Assembly (NCBI RefSeq): GCF_024734895.1
Contig: NZ_CP091430.1
Coordinates: forward strand, 1,466,001 to 1,530,000
Source of the DNA: Paenibacillus spongiae
GTDB lineage: Bacteria > Bacillota > Bacilli > Paenibacillales > Paenibacillaceae
DNA: 64,000 bases
Direction: 5' to 3'
Positions within the stretch are counted from its first letter, which is position 1. Every line of letters begins with the position of its first letter. Positions 51,216 to 61,012 of the stretch are shown one piece after another. Under the pieces are notes generated by a model. The model was not told where the DNA came from. It saw only the letters and a program-made list of their open reading frames with translations, and did no database searches. Made by a program: the position numbers and the translations under genes.

Positions 51216-52376
51216 ATGAAAATTATGATGTTTGCACATGGTGGAAGTTTAAATCGCGGATGCGAGGCCATCGTTCGTGCATCAACTGAGATTATTAAGG
51301 AACAAGTTACGGGAGCTAAGGTCTATTTAGCTTCGGAAAATCCAGCGACGGATAAAATTATCACCAAACTAGATGGTGTATTTGATGCCTCCAAAAGAAA
51401 CATATCTAAGTATTCATATGATTGGTTCATCTCATCGCTTCAGGTAAAGTTGTTCCGTGATGAATCCTATGCCTTAGGGAAAATTGAGAATAATACGATC
51501 AAGCATATTAAAGATATGGATGTATGTCTATCCATAGGTGGTGATAATTACTGTTATGGTGAACAGCCGGGTTGGTATGAGATTGACAGACGAGTAAAGG
51601 CCCAAGGGAAGAAACTCGTCTTATGGGGATGTTCCATCGGAGAAGAGGATTTGTCCGAACGCAAACTGGCGGACTTAAAACTGTTCGATCTTATACTTAC
51701 TCGTGAAACTCTGTCATACGAGTTGTTACGAGGCAAGGGCTTAACCAATGTGAAATTGTGTGCGGATGCTGCATTCACAATGGTCAAAGAGGAATTGATG
51801 TTACCCGATGGCTGGCAGGAAGGAAATGTAGTAGGTTTTAACTACAGTCCTCTTATATGGAAGAGAAACAACAAATCAGAAGAAGCGGCACGGGCGCTGC
51901 TCCAGCATATTTTGCAAACGACGAATATGACCATCGCGCTAACACCGCATGTCACCCAGGGTGGAAATAATGATTACGAGGTTCTTTACAAGTACTATGA
52001 TGAATTTCGTCATACCGGCAGAATGATCCTCCTGCCGGACAACTTAAATGCGACTCAGTATAAAGGATATATTGCTAGAATGCGTTTTTTTATTGGAGCA
52101 CGAACCCATGCTACGATTGCAGCTTATTCAAGCTTAGTTCCAACGATGGTACTTGGGTACAGCGTTAAGTCGAAAGGGATTGCTAAAGATATTTTTGGGG
52201 AAGAGAGATTGGTCCTGGGCATTGATGAGATTTCTGATTCACAAAAATTAAAAAATAAATTTGATGAAATGGTGAGGGATGAAATGGAGCTGAAGCAGAA
52301 GATGCAGGAATCAGTTCCAGATATAAAGCGATTATCTTATAAAGCGGTTGATTATTTAAAAGAACTTGTTAAATAA
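51216..52376 (+). CDS. Polysaccharide pyruvyl transferase family protein
   Basis: 386 residues: KIMMFAHGGSLNRGCEAIVRAS, VCLSIGGDNYCYGEQPGWYE, KLVLWGCSIGE, LILTRETLSYELLRGKGL and FFIGARTHATIAAYSSLVPTMVLGYSVKSKGI match the pyruvyl transferase fold (GT-B-like, using PEP). It would add pyruvate ketals to the polymer and make it anionic, the role proposed for EpsO. ATG 51216 has GGGGGATGG upstream. Its 3' part is AT-rich. Confidence 0.88.
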   Translation: MKIMMFAHGGSLNRGCEAIVRASTEIIKEQVTGAKVYLASENPATDKIITKLDGVFDASKRNISKYSYDWFISSLQVKLFRDESYALGKIENNTIKHIKDMDVCLSIGGDNYCYGEQPGWYEIDRRVKAQGKKLVLWGCSIGEEDLSERKLADLKLFDLILTRETLSYELLRGKGLTNVKLCADAAFTMVKEELMLPDGWQEGNVVGFNYSPLIWKRNNKSEEAARALLQHILQTTNMTIALTPHVTQGGNNDYEVLYKYYDEFRHTGRMILLPDNLNATQYKGYIARMRFFIGARTHATIAAYSSLVPTMVLGYSVKSKGIAKDIFGEERLVLGIDEISDSQKLKNKFDEMVRDEMELKQKMQESVPDIKRLSYKAVDYLKELVK

Positions 52377-52389
52377 TTCGAGGTGCGCG

Positions 52390-53583
52390 ATGAAAAAGCG
52401 ATTGCTTTTTATTATGCCAAGTTTAGCAGCTGGAGGCGGAGAGAAAAGCTTAGTCAACTTACTATCCCAGCTGGACTATGACAAATATCAGGTTGAGCTA
52501 TTCTTGTTTAATCATGACGGGATTTTTATGGAATATTTGCCTCCTGAGGTCAGAGTGCTGCCTTTACAGCAAACCTATAAATGGTTTACGCTGCCGCTCT
52601 TTCAATCAGTATTGAAGCTGCTGAAGGAAAGAAAATTTTCTCTAGTATTCAACAGGCTCATGTATGCGATTAATGTACGAAGAGCAAGAAGTATTCCAAT
52701 TAATGAACAATACAGCTGGAAGCACTTATCACGTGCTCTGGAAAGACTGACAACACATTATGACATTGCTATTGGCTTTCTAGAGAACACCTCCACTTAT
52801 CTGTGTGTAGATAAGGTTGAAGCATCTAAAAAAATCGGCTGGGTCCATATTGATTATGATCAGTTTGGTATGGATCCTGCCATCGATAACCTATATTTTG
52901 AGCAATTAGATCATATTGTTACCGTATCCGATGAATGTGCGGAAATCTTACGTGCAAGATTTCCGGAGCAGCGAAAGAAGATCCATATTGTGTACAACAT
53001 TGTATCGCCCGATATGATTTATAAGATGGCAGAGGAAGAGGATAAGGACTTATATTCACGAGTGAACGGCGAACAGGTCATCCTTTCCATAGGCCGACTA
53101 CATGATCAGAAAGGATTCGAATGGGCAATTGAAGCCTGTAGAATACTCGGAGATCGAGGATACAAGGTGAAGTGGTATGTAATAGGAGAGGGGGAACTGA
53201 GAGAAGCCTTAACTGACCTTATACGTAAATACGGGGTTGAGCAACAATTCTACTTGCTGGGTTTGAAATCAAATCCGTATCCTTTTATCAAGCAAGCTGA
53301 TTTGTACGTTCAACCATCTAGATATGAAGGGAAATCCATTGCAATAGATGAAGCGAAAATTATGAAGAAACCTATCGTGGTAACCAACTTCAGCACAGCA
53401 AAGGACCAGATACAACACGAAGAGAATGGGCTGATTGTCGAGATGAATCCGTGTGCGATTGCGGATGGGATTGAGAAGCTGATAAATGATGAAACGCTGA
53501 GGAGCCGCTTTACTGGAAACTTATCTCGTTCGAAACTCGGAACAGAAGAGGAAATAACGAAGCTGAACAGTCTATTTGCATAG
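52390..53583 (+). CDS. Glycosyltransferase family 4 (paralogue B)
   Basis: 397-residue GT-B enzyme: KKRLLFIMPSLAAGGGEKSLVNLLSQLDYDKYQVELFLFNHDG, VSPDMIYKMAEEED, SIGRLHDQKGFEWAIEACRIL and the donor-site PSRYEGKSIAIDEAKIMKKPIVVTNFSTAKDQI. It closely matches the next gene along its length, so the two are a tandem duplicate; both resemble the gene at 46389. Confidence 0.88.
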   Translation: MKKRLLFIMPSLAAGGGEKSLVNLLSQLDYDKYQVELFLFNHDGIFMEYLPPEVRVLPLQQTYKWFTLPLFQSVLKLLKERKFSLVFNRLMYAINVRRARSIPINEQYSWKHLSRALERLTTHYDIAIGFLENTSTYLCVDKVEASKKIGWVHIDYDQFGMDPAIDNLYFEQLDHIVTVSDECAEILRARFPEQRKKIHIVYNIVSPDMIYKMAEEEDKDLYSRVNGEQVILSIGRLHDQKGFEWAIEACRILGDRGYKVKWYVIGEGELREALTDLIRKYGVEQQFYLLGLKSNPYPFIKQADLYVQPSRYEGKSIAIDEAKIMKKPIVVTNFSTAKDQIQHEENGLIVEMNPCAIADGIEKLINDETLRSRFTGNLSRSKLGTEEEITKLNSLFA

Positions 53584-53599
53584 GTGGATGATGGGTGCT

Positions 53600-54781
53600 A
53601 TGAAAAAAAATCTGTTATTTGTAATGAATAATTTGAATTGCGGGGGCGCGGAAAAGGCACTTATTGCTTTATTAAATACGATTGATTATTCCGCTTATAC
53701 TGTCGATTTATTATTATTCCGCCGTGAGGGTATCTTTCTCGCCGATGTTCCGAAACAAGTTAACCTCTTGGAAGAACCGCAAGATTACAGCTACTTTAAT
53801 ATGCCTATTAAGGCTGCCATCAAAGATTGTGTTCATAAGCGCAGGTTCGATGTAGCTATAGCCAGGGCGTGCGCGGCATTTATATTCAGAAGCGAGAAGA
53901 ACAGAGTACGCTGTGAACAAAGAGTTTGGAAGTATTTGTCCAAGGCGCTGCCGAGTTTATCCAAGCAGTATGATGCGGCAATTGGTTATTTGGAAAAAAA
54001 CCCGATTTATTTTTGTATTGAGAAAGTGAATGCCACTAAAAAAATCGGGTTTATACATAACGATTACGATCAACTTGGTATGGACCCCTCCATCGATAGA
54101 AGCTATTTCGAGCAGCTTGATAATATTGTGACGGTTTCTGAAGGGTGCGTCAAAGTACTCAAAGATCGATTCCCGATGTTTGAACCTAAAATTAAATTGA
54201 TGTATAACATCGTATCTCCTGACGTCATAAAGAGGCTTTCGCAAAGGAAAGTAGACCTGCGGCATAAAGGAATTTCAATCGTTTCTGTGGGAAGGTTGCA
54301 CTATCAGAAAGGGTTCGAGATGGCTGTAGAGGCTTGTGCTATGTTGATTGAAGATGGTTATGATATCAAGTGGTATGTGGTTGGGGAAGGCGATGAACGG
54401 GAGAAGCTGGAGCGACTTATCAAAGAGCGTAAGCTGGAGGCTGCCTTCATTCTGACGGGGGTTAAAGACAATCCATATCCGTATATAAGGCAGTGCGACA
54501 TTTATGTGCAAACCTCGTTATTCGAGGGTCATTGCTTGACGATTACAGAAGCTAAGATATTAAAGAGACCGATCGTATCGACCGACTTCAACGTCATTCA
54601 TGCACAAATCCAGAATGAGAAAAACGGGCTAATCGTCAAGCAAGATCCAGCATCCATTTTCGAAGGCATCAAGCGTTTAATTAGTGATAAAGAGTTAAGG
54701 GATTCGTTCGAACATCATCTATCTAAGGAACATTTAGGGACGGAATCAGAGATAGAAAAACTTTATCAATTTATTAGCTAG
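53600..54781 (+). CDS. Glycosyltransferase family 4 (paralogue C)
   Basis: 393-residue GT-B enzyme: KKNLLFVMNNLNCGGAEKALIALLNTIDYSAYTVDLLLF, YNIVSPDVIKRL, VGRLHYQKGFEMAVEACAML, donor-site TSLFEGHCLTITEAKILKRPIVSTDFNVIHAQI. The ribosome site AGGTGG is 12 bp from ATG 53600 and the ATGs at 53588/53591 are too near to it, so the start is uncertain by four codons. Confidence 0.87.
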   Translation: MKKNLLFVMNNLNCGGAEKALIALLNTIDYSAYTVDLLLFRREGIFLADVPKQVNLLEEPQDYSYFNMPIKAAIKDCVHKRRFDVAIARACAAFIFRSEKNRVRCEQRVWKYLSKALPSLSKQYDAAIGYLEKNPIYFCIEKVNATKKIGFIHNDYDQLGMDPSIDRSYFEQLDNIVTVSEGCVKVLKDRFPMFEPKIKLMYNIVSPDVIKRLSQRKVDLRHKGISIVSVGRLHYQKGFEMAVEACAMLIEDGYDIKWYVVGEGDEREKLERLIKERKLEAAFILTGVKDNPYPYIRQCDIYVQTSLFEGHCLTITEAKILKRPIVSTDFNVIHAQIQNEKNGLIVKQDPASIFEGIKRLISDKELRDSFEHHLSKEHLGTESEIEKLYQFIS

Positions 54782-54819
54782 GACGTGATTGTATCCTGAT
54801 CCAAATCGCAGGACTGATA

Positions 54820-56040
54820 TTGCTCGCAGTTGTCGCTGTTATCTTAATTATTGACATTATTCCGTTGTGGAAGGACTGGTTCGGAAGGATCCATATAGGC
54901 CGGGCAAGCGATAAGGAGAAATGGGGGGAATCTATTACCGAATTGGCTGTTAAATGGTTAAATCATACACCAACAATCAAGCTAACAGACCATACAAGGC
55001 TGATCGTGATTGATATGCTGCGAGGCAATTATTCGCGGTCTTCCATCCAGCATTGGCAAGAGGCGGCGTTATTATTGGGCACCTCTGAATACTTGAAGCA
55101 TCACGATGATAAAAAAGTAGAGCAAGCAGTTGTGAAGTATCTGGAAAAAACGTTTGATCATAACGGTCAATGGCGGGAGAAGCCAAAGCATGTTGATGGG
55201 GCAATCCTTGCTTATGCATTAATGAAGTTATCCTTTGTTGAAACTGACCGTTACAAAGAAGCGCTCGATTATACATGGGCGATGATTAAGGAGTATATTG
55301 GCGAGGACGGAACCGTGGAATATCGAAAATCCATGAATCATTACAGATATGTAGATACGGTCGGATTTATTTGCCCGTTCTTGGTCGCGTATGGACTTAG
55401 ATACGAGGAAGATGCATGTATCGATTTATCCATAAAGCAAATTCTGACGTATGAACGATACGGTATGCTGACAAATCACGGCATCCCTTGCCATGCCTAT
55501 CTGATCGATCATAAAGTGCCGATGGGCTTATATGGCTGGGGAAGAGGCCTTGGATGGTATGCAATTGGTCTGATTGATGCGTGGTACGAATTGCCAACGG
55601 AGCACCCATATAAATCAGAACTGAAGCATTGCATAAGCAGGTTTGCCAAGGCTGCTATCCGTTTTCAGCAGCCGAGCGGGAATTGGAACTGGACTGTAAC
55701 GCGCCAGGAGTCGATTCCGGATTCTTCCTCAACGGCTACAGTAGGCTGGTTCATGCAGCAAGCGGCGTCCATTCCTGCACTTGCGGATGAGTGCTCCGCA
55801 AGTGCAGAACGCGCTATTCATTATTTAATGAAGGTGACCAGAAGGAACGGAGCCATTGATTTCTCACAAGGCGATACGAAGGATATCGGCGTCTACTCCA
55901 ACCAGTTCGGTATTCTGCCGTTTACACAAGGCTTTGGGGTCAGGTTAATTCAAAGATATAACGCTGCAAGGAAGAGCGGCAAGCAAGAATATGCGGCAAA
56001 AAAAGAGGGATTGAATGAGAGTAAAGAGCTCGCTCATTAA
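54820..56040 (+). CDS. Membrane-anchored GH88/GH105-like glycoside hydrolase
   Basis: 406 residues with one N-terminal helix (LAVVAVILIIDIIPLW). The rest reads as the (alpha/alpha)6 barrel of unsaturated glucuronyl/rhamnogalacturonyl hydrolases: VDGAILAYALMKL, VDTVGFICPFLVAYGL (catalytic-type Asp), LYGWGRGLGWYAIGLIDAW, SGNWNWTVTRQESIPDSSSTATVGWFM. Such enzymes cut oligosaccharides made by lyases, so it could process the exported polymer together with the beta-helix protein at 28744. The start is uncertain: TTG 54820 or CTG 54796, which would complete the helix (IQIAGLIL first) and is better placed after GGACGTGA. Confidence 0.75.
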   Translation: MLAVVAVILIIDIIPLWKDWFGRIHIGRASDKEKWGESITELAVKWLNHTPTIKLTDHTRLIVIDMLRGNYSRSSIQHWQEAALLLGTSEYLKHHDDKKVEQAVVKYLEKTFDHNGQWREKPKHVDGAILAYALMKLSFVETDRYKEALDYTWAMIKEYIGEDGTVEYRKSMNHYRYVDTVGFICPFLVAYGLRYEEDACIDLSIKQILTYERYGMLTNHGIPCHAYLIDHKVPMGLYGWGRGLGWYAIGLIDAWYELPTEHPYKSELKHCISRFAKAAIRFQQPSGNWNWTVTRQESIPDSSSTATVGWFMQQAASIPALADECSASAERAIHYLMKVTRRNGAIDFSQGDTKDIGVYSNQFGILPFTQGFGVRLIQRYNAARKSGKQEYAAKKEGLNESKELAH

Positions 56041-57571
56041 CATTTCCGCAGGTTTGGGCAATCAACTTATAATCACAGCCTTAAGCTTTATTTCAAGAAG
56101 CGTATTCATCAGTACATTAGGGATCGAATATTTGGGGGTTAACGGACTCTTTACCAGCTTATTAGCAATGCTATCGCTGGCAGAAGCGGGTATTGGGTCG
56201 AGCATTATATACAATTTATATAAGCCGGTCGCTGAGAACAATCAAGAACAAATTAACCGGCTGATGAAGCTGTATCGTAATGCGTATATTGTGATAGCCT
56301 TCGTTGTATTGCTGCTTGGATTATCGATTCTGCCTTTCTTGGATCATTTCGTAAAAGACACCAGTGTGAAAGACGTCTACATCATCTATTTGATATTTTT
56401 GTTTAATACCGTTGTGCCTTATTTCTTTCAATATAAACAGTCATTTTTGAGTGTTAGTCAAAAGAACTATGTGGTAACAGGCGTGTACTCCGTATCACAG
56501 ATCATATCCACCAGCCTGAAAATCGCCGTCCTAACCTACACGCAAAACTTTATTTTGTACCTAATTATAGACAGCATGATTACGATTACGACCTCTCTTA
56601 TTTTGAACACCATCGTCAACAGAATGTATCCTTTCTTGAAAAACAAACCATCAGGTAAGCTGGATGCGGAGACGAAAGGGAACCTGATTAAAAATATCAA
56701 AGCGATCGTGCTGCAGAATATCGGAACCTATTTCATTCTTGGTGCAGACAGCCTGATTATTTCGGCCTTCGTCAGTCTTGCGGCAGTCGGATTATATTCA
56801 AATTACAAAATGCTGATCGATATCAGCAGAACCTTCTTAAATCAAATTTTCAATAACATGTACCATAGCGTGGGCAATTTAGTTGCCAAGGAGAGTAAAG
56901 CCAAGGTTTATCAGGTGTACAAAGTAACGATGTTGTTGAATTTCTGGTTGTACTCCTTATTTACGATCTTCATGGCCGTTATGATCCAGCCCTTCATTAC
57001 GGTTTGGATCGGATCGAAGTTTCTAATGGAGGGCAGCGTGCTGCTTGTCTTAATGCTGCTGTTTTATGAGAGAGGCATGCGAAATTCCATTACGACGGTG
57101 AAAACGACGGCAGGCATCTTTCATGAAGACCGTTTTGCACCTTTATGTCAAGCCGCAGTGAGTGTGACGCTCTCTCTGGTGCTTGTTCACTATCTGGGCA
57201 TTACAGGCGTATTCATTGGATCACTTGTCAGTGCACTGGCTGTGCCATTCTGGCTAACGCCATTACTAGTTTACCGCAAAGTATTTCAACAGCCCGTAAC
57301 GCACTATTTTATCCGTTACGCTTCCTATTCGGCATTAGGGGTAGGGACATATTTTATTGCTAAATATATATCCGGTTTTATTACGGTGGACGGATTTTTT
57401 TCTCTCGCATGGAAAAGCATCATTTGTTTCCTCGTCATTAATGCCGTATTTGCAGCGGTTTTCTATAGATCGGAAGAATTTAAGTATTTAATCCGAATGA
57501 TTGCGAATCTTCTAAAAAAGCTGCCGATCGGATCCAAATTATCCCGAAAGATGGAGGGGGTAGAGCAATGA
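56015..57571 (+). CDS. Wzx-type oligosaccharide flippase
   Basis: 518-residue membrane protein with about fourteen predicted helices of the MATE/polysaccharide exporter superfamily: [56 protein letters not shown] is the typical first pair. It would flip the lipid-linked repeat unit to the outside, partnering EpsG and the Wzz protein. It starts 26 bp inside the hydrolase gene and overlaps galE by 4 bp. Confidence 0.87.
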   Translation: MRVKSSLINISAGLGNQLIITALSFISRSVFISTLGIEYLGVNGLFTSLLAMLSLAEAGIGSSIIYNLYKPVAENNQEQINRLMKLYRNAYIVIAFVVLLLGLSILPFLDHFVKDTSVKDVYIIYLIFLFNTVVPYFFQYKQSFLSVSQKNYVVTGVYSVSQIISTSLKIAVLTYTQNFILYLIIDSMITITTSLILNTIVNRMYPFLKNKPSGKLDAETKGNLIKNIKAIVLQNIGTYFILGADSLIISAFVSLAAVGLYSNYKMLIDISRTFLNQIFNNMYHSVGNLVAKESKAKVYQVYKVTMLLNFWLYSLFTIFMAVMIQPFITVWIGSKFLMEGSVLLVLMLLFYERGMRNSITTVKTTAGIFHEDRFAPLCQAAVSVTLSLVLVHYLGITGVFIGSLVSALAVPFWLTPLLVYRKVFQQPVTHYFIRYASYSALGVGTYFIAKYISGFITVDGFFSLAWKSIICFLVINAVFAAVFYRSEEFKYLIRMIANLLKKLPIGSKLSRKMEGVEQ

Positions 57572-58638
57572 CTGTTCTTATAACCGGCGGGGCTGGCTAT
57601 ATTGGAAGCCATACCTGTGTTGAGCTGCTTCAAGCAGGGTATGATATTGTCGTCCTGGATAACTTCTCAAACAGCTCGCCGGAATCATTAAGAAGGGTGA
57701 GTGAAATTACGGGCAGAGAGTTTCCGGTCTATGCCGTTGATTTATTGAATCGGGATGAACTAGAGCGCGTATTTTCGAATCACGCGTTTCAGGGCGTCAT
57801 CCATCTGGCTGGATTGAAGGCCGTAGGCGAATCGGTAAGCTCGCCGATGCATTACTATTACAGCAACATGACGAGTACATTCCATCTCTGCGAGACGATG
57901 CGAAAGTATGGTGTCCATCGGATGGTATTCAGCTCGTCTGCAACCGTATACGGCTTGCCGGGGAGTGTTCCCATTACAGAGACGTTTCCTGTCGGGGCGA
58001 CCAACCCCTATGGCCGAACGAAACAGATGATCGAGCAGGTCCTGCAAGATCTATATGCGTCCGATCCTTCATGGAGCATTTCGATATTACGTTACTTCAA
58101 TCCAATCGGCGCGCATAAGAGCGGCCGAATCGGAGAGGATCCCAGCGGGGTTCCTAATAATCTCATGCCGTTTATTACGCAGGTAGCGGTCGGGAGAAGA
58201 GAGCGGCTGACCATCTATGGCAGTGATTATCCTACCAAAGACGGTACGGGCGTTCGGGATTACATCCATGTTGTCGATCTGGCGCAGGGTCACCTGCGGG
58301 CGCTGGAAAAGCGTTTGTCTCAGTCTGGGATGGATATCTATAATTTGGGGACGGGGAAAGGATATAGCGTGCTGGAGGTTGTGCAGGCGTTCGAGAAGGT
58401 CTCCGGGAGAAAGATCCCCTATACTATCGTGGATAGGAGACCGGGAGATATTGCGACATGCTATGCCGACCCTTCCAAGGCGCAATTAGAGCTTGGTTGG
58501 GAGGCTGTTCGAAACATCGAAGAGATGTGTGTCGATTCATGGTTGTGGCAGCTGCACAATCCAGAAGGATATAAAGAAATGGTTCCGACCTCGCAGGCCA
58601 GTGCGCCGCGAGGTTTTTTTACGACGTCTTCTTTGTGA
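57568..58638 (+). CDS. galE: UDP-glucose 4-epimerase
   Basis: 356-residue SDR epimerase that supplies UDP-galactose (or UDP-GalNAc). It has [14 protein letters not shown] (NAD site), [23 protein letters not shown] and the catalytic Y148-x3-K152 (NPYGRTK), RYFNPIGAH, and [18 protein letters not shown]. The usual protein would end near HNPEGY; the 20 extra residues [20 protein letters not shown] are encoded by the intrinsic terminator at 58588-58620, so the gene's tail has been replaced by terminator sequence. ATGA overlap with the flippase gene. Confidence 0.92.
   Translation: MTVLITGGAGYIGSHTCVELLQAGYDIVVLDNFSNSSPESLRRVSEITGREFPVYAVDLLNRDELERVFSNHAFQGVIHLAGLKAVGESVSSPMHYYYSNMTSTFHLCETMRKYGVHRMVFSSSATVYGLPGSVPITETFPVGATNPYGRTKQMIEQVLQDLYASDPSWSISILRYFNPIGAHKSGRIGEDPSGVPNNLMPFITQVAVGRRERLTIYGSDYPTKDGTGVRDYIHVVDLAQGHLRALEKRLSQSGMDIYNLGTGKGYSVLEVVQAFEKVSGRKIPYTIVDRRPGDIATCYADPSKAQLELGWEAVRNIEEMCVDSWLWQLHNPEGYKEMVPTSQASAPRGFFTTSSL
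58588..58620 (+). terminator. Intrinsic terminator inside the end of galE
   Basis: ACCTCGC (58588-58594) pairs with GCGAGGT (58608-58614), followed by TTTTTTT to 58620. It lies before the galE stop codon, so it would end transcription within the reading frame or be masked by translating ribosomes. Confidence 0.75.
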
Positions 58639-58650
58639 AGGGGATGAATC

Positions 58651-58794
58651 ATGAACCAGGCCATTGACCTGACTCAAGAGCAGCTGCTAGCCATTTTGTT
58701 AGATATTCATGAAAAAAGCAAGAAATCGGATACGCTGCAAATGAAAGAAATTATTGAAGAGATTAAAGGAAGAATACTGATGATATCTAAATAG
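58651..58794 (+). CDS. Small 47-residue helical protein
   Basis: ATG 58651 has AAGGGG 7 bp upstream and the frame ends at TAG 58792-58794. The product MNQAIDLTQEQLLAILLDI, then HEKSKKSDTLQMKEIIEEI and KGRILMISK, is one or two amphipathic helices with no Cys or signal peptide. I do not recognise it. It lies between galE and epsN on the same strand and would be translated from any transcript that reads through the galE terminator. Too short for coding statistics by eye, but the ribosome site and helical design favour a real gene. Confidence 0.6.
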   Translation: MNQAIDLTQEQLLAILLDIHEKSKKSDTLQMKEIIEEIKGRILMISK

Positions 58795-58889
58795 CTGGAG
58801 CGGATGGGGAAGTAATATGGAATTAAGACTATTTTCCGTATATAGCCCCAGTTGCCCCTTCAACAATAATCATGAAAAGGACGTTTGTC

Positions 58890-60083
58890 ATGCCAACTAT
58901 GGATAAGAAGAAAATATATCTGTCTCCTCCGCATATGAGCGGCCGGGAGCAAGACTATATTAATGAGGCATTCGATACGAACTGGATAGCTCCGCTTGGC
59001 CCGAATGTGGATGCATTCGAGAATGAGCTTGCGGCCTATGCCGGCGTGAATGGCGCGGCGGCTGTAGCATCGGGAACGGCGGCCATTCATTTGGCACTAC
59101 GATTATTGGGCGTGAAGCCGGGAGACCGTATCTTCTGCTCGAGTCTTACCTTCGTTGCGAGCGCAAATCCGATCCTCTATGAAGGAGCGGTGCCGGTTTT
59201 CATTGATTCGGAGCCGGATAGTTGGAACATGTCACCTGCTGCGCTTGGAAGGGCATTGGCAGAGGCGGATCGGGAGGGGAGCCTTCCTAAGGCGGTTATT
59301 GTCGTGAATCTATACGGTCAGAGTGCCCGGATGGATGAGATTATCGCCGCATGTGACCGCTATGATATCCCCGTTATCGAGGATGCCGCGGAATCGCTGG
59401 GATCGACTTATAAAGGAAAGGCTAGCGGATCGTTCGGTAAGTTCGGAATCTACTCCTTCAACGGCAATAAAATTATTACGACCTCCGGCGGGGGAATGCT
59501 CGTATCCAACGATGAGGAAGCACTGCGTAAAACTCGGTTTCTTGCTACACAGGCGAGAGATCCGGCACCGCATTACCAGCACAGCGAGCTCGGCTATAAC
59601 TACCGTATGAGTAATCTACTAGCGGGGGTCGGCAGGGCTCAGCTTCAGGTATTAGAAGACCGGGTTAACGCAAGAAGAGCTATATTTGACTGCTACTGCG
59701 AGCAGCTATCAGATCTGCCTGGCATCCAGTTTATGCCTGAGCTGGCGGACACCCGTTCGAACCGTTGGCTGACCGTGATGACAATTAACCCTGCAGAAGC
59801 GGGATGCAGCGTTTCTGACCTACTGCGTACATTAACGGAAGAAAACATCGAAGCACGACCGGTTTGGAAGCCGCTTCATACCCAGCCGCTATTCGAGCAT
59901 ACAAGGTACTATCCACACCATGAGCAAGAGAGTTTCTCGGAGAGTGCCTTCCGGCATGGAATCTGCCTTCCATCCGGGTCGGGCCTAACAGAAGAGGATC
60001 AAGACAGGGTACTCCAATGTGTGAAAGAGGTTATCGCCGCAAATAGATTGGTTGGACACTCGTATAATAGCTCCCCTCAATAG
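58890..60083 (+). CDS. epsN: DegT/DnrJ aminotransferase, EpsN-like
   Basis: 397-residue PLP enzyme that aminates the 4-keto sugar made by EpsC. It is very like EpsN: KKIYLSPPHMSGREQDYINEAFDTNWIAPLGPNVDAFE, GTAAIHLALRLLGVKPGD, CSSLTFVASANPILYEGAVPVFIDSEPDSWNMSP, VNLYGQSARMDEI, EDAAESLGSTYKGK and FSFNGNKIITTSGGGML with the PLP Lys194. ATG 58890 is 8 bp after AAGGA; ATG 58872 and 58899 are alternatives. It is the last gene of the exopolysaccharide cluster. Confidence 0.94.
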   Translation: MPTMDKKKIYLSPPHMSGREQDYINEAFDTNWIAPLGPNVDAFENELAAYAGVNGAAAVASGTAAIHLALRLLGVKPGDRIFCSSLTFVASANPILYEGAVPVFIDSEPDSWNMSPAALGRALAEADREGSLPKAVIVVNLYGQSARMDEIIAACDRYDIPVIEDAAESLGSTYKGKASGSFGKFGIYSFNGNKIITTSGGGMLVSNDEEALRKTRFLATQARDPAPHYQHSELGYNYRMSNLLAGVGRAQLQVLEDRVNARRAIFDCYCEQLSDLPGIQFMPELADTRSNRWLTVMTINPAEAGCSVSDLLRTLTEENIEARPVWKPLHTQPLFEHTRYYPHHEQESFSESAFRHGICLPSGSGLTEEDQDRVLQCVKEVIAANRLVGHSYNSSPQ

Positions 60084-60090
60084 CATAAAG

Positions 60091-60124
60091 AAACCGCCAG
60101 CGTAGGATACGCTGGCGGTTTTTC
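60091..60124 (+). terminator. Bidirectional terminator after epsN
   Basis: AAACCGCCAGCGTA pairs exactly with TACGCTGGCGGTTT across GGA; T-rich on the right and A-rich on the left, so it can end the cluster from one side and the minus-strand genes from the other. Confidence 0.9.
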
Positions 60125-60152
60125 CCCTTAATGAATCCCGCCACTTTCTTCT

Positions 60153-60992
60153 CTAAGAAGGCAGCTCAATCCACTGATAAGGCGTCTTGGCGGCTTTGAA
60201 GCCGAATTCAATGATCGTGATGATGGCGATGGTCTCCGCTTGATCCACTTTCACTTCGCCAGTCTCGAAGAAGGCGACCAGCTGTTTAATGAAGGAAGCG
60301 AAGAAGTCCGACTCGGGCCGAAGAATGGACGAGTCGCCGGATTCATAGTTTATGGTCAGGCTGAACGGACAGCCCCCGCCAAAATGGTTGATCGTCGCCT
60401 GACGGCCATCCGCGAACCCGATCAGCAAGGCAGGCGAATGCGGCGTTCCGATGTACATCACCCGGCTTACGTCGCTTCCCATCAGAGAGATGATCGGCTC
60501 GATCTGATGGATGGAATAGTTGTCGAATCGTCCAGGGCCGATGCTGCAGATCGTTTCGATTCCCTGCCGCGGCGCTGCGGAGTATTCGGAAGCGAACCGG
60601 AGCGCGGAGCTCGAATACATCGGCGTTCCATGCTTCTGCGCGGTTTCGAACAGAAGGAGGGCCGTTGCGCGGTCGGGCGCGAACGTTTTGTCCACGTAGG
60701 TTGGTTTCCCCGATTGCAACGCCAGCATAGCCAGCTCTTCATGGAATTCCGGATGGTCCGGAGACAGAACGATCAGATAATCGCTCTTCTCCACAACCTC
60801 CTCGATCGTCGTGAGCAGCTCGATTCCTTTATTGGCGCACCACTGCGCATTGCTCAGTCCATTCTCCGAATCCTTCTTGCCATAGGCATAGGTCACTTTC
60901 ATCGCACCGTTCGATGCGCTCTCGATCCATTCGGGATACTTCTCCGCATGCCATTCATCGAGAAAATAGTCGATAAAACCGATTTTCTTCAT
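60153..60992 (-). CDS. Gfo/Idh/MocA-type oxidoreductase-like protein
   Basis: 279 residues. An N-terminal Rossmann domain starts KKIGFIDYFLDEWHAE and includes EKSDYLIVLSPDHPEFHEELAMLALQSGKPTYVDKTFAPD, the place where the EKP motif of the family sits, here DKT. The C-terminal half is short and its usual catalytic His/Tyr region is not clear. It is the second gene of a minus-strand pair: the upstream oxidoreductase stops 20 bp before its start. ATG 60992 has CCGGGGGCG at good distance. Confidence 0.75.
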   Translation of the reverse strand: MKKIGFIDYFLDEWHAEKYPEWIESASNGAMKVTYAYGKKDSENGLSNAQWCANKGIELLTTIEEVVEKSDYLIVLSPDHPEFHEELAMLALQSGKPTYVDKTFAPDRATALLLFETAQKHGTPMYSSSALRFASEYSAAPRQGIETICSIGPGRFDNYSIHQIEPIISLMGSDVSRVMYIGTPHSPALLIGFADGRQATINHFGGGCPFSLTINYESGDSSILRPESDFFASFIKQLVAFFETGEVKVDQAETIAIITIIEFGFKAAKTPYQWIELPS

Positions 60993-61012
60993 ATCGTTCA
61001 CGCCCCCGGAGC

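Noticed and set aside
54820-56040. The 406-aa gene as a possible missing B2 lasso protease
   Set aside because: Sequence reads as a GH88/GH105-like barrel with an N-terminal helix and lacks a Cys-His-Asp protease pattern.
58817-58903. 28-residue frame with a fair ribosome site just before epsN
   Set aside because: Overlaps the epsN start; sequence is not protein-like. Could be a leader for coupling but I cannot support it.
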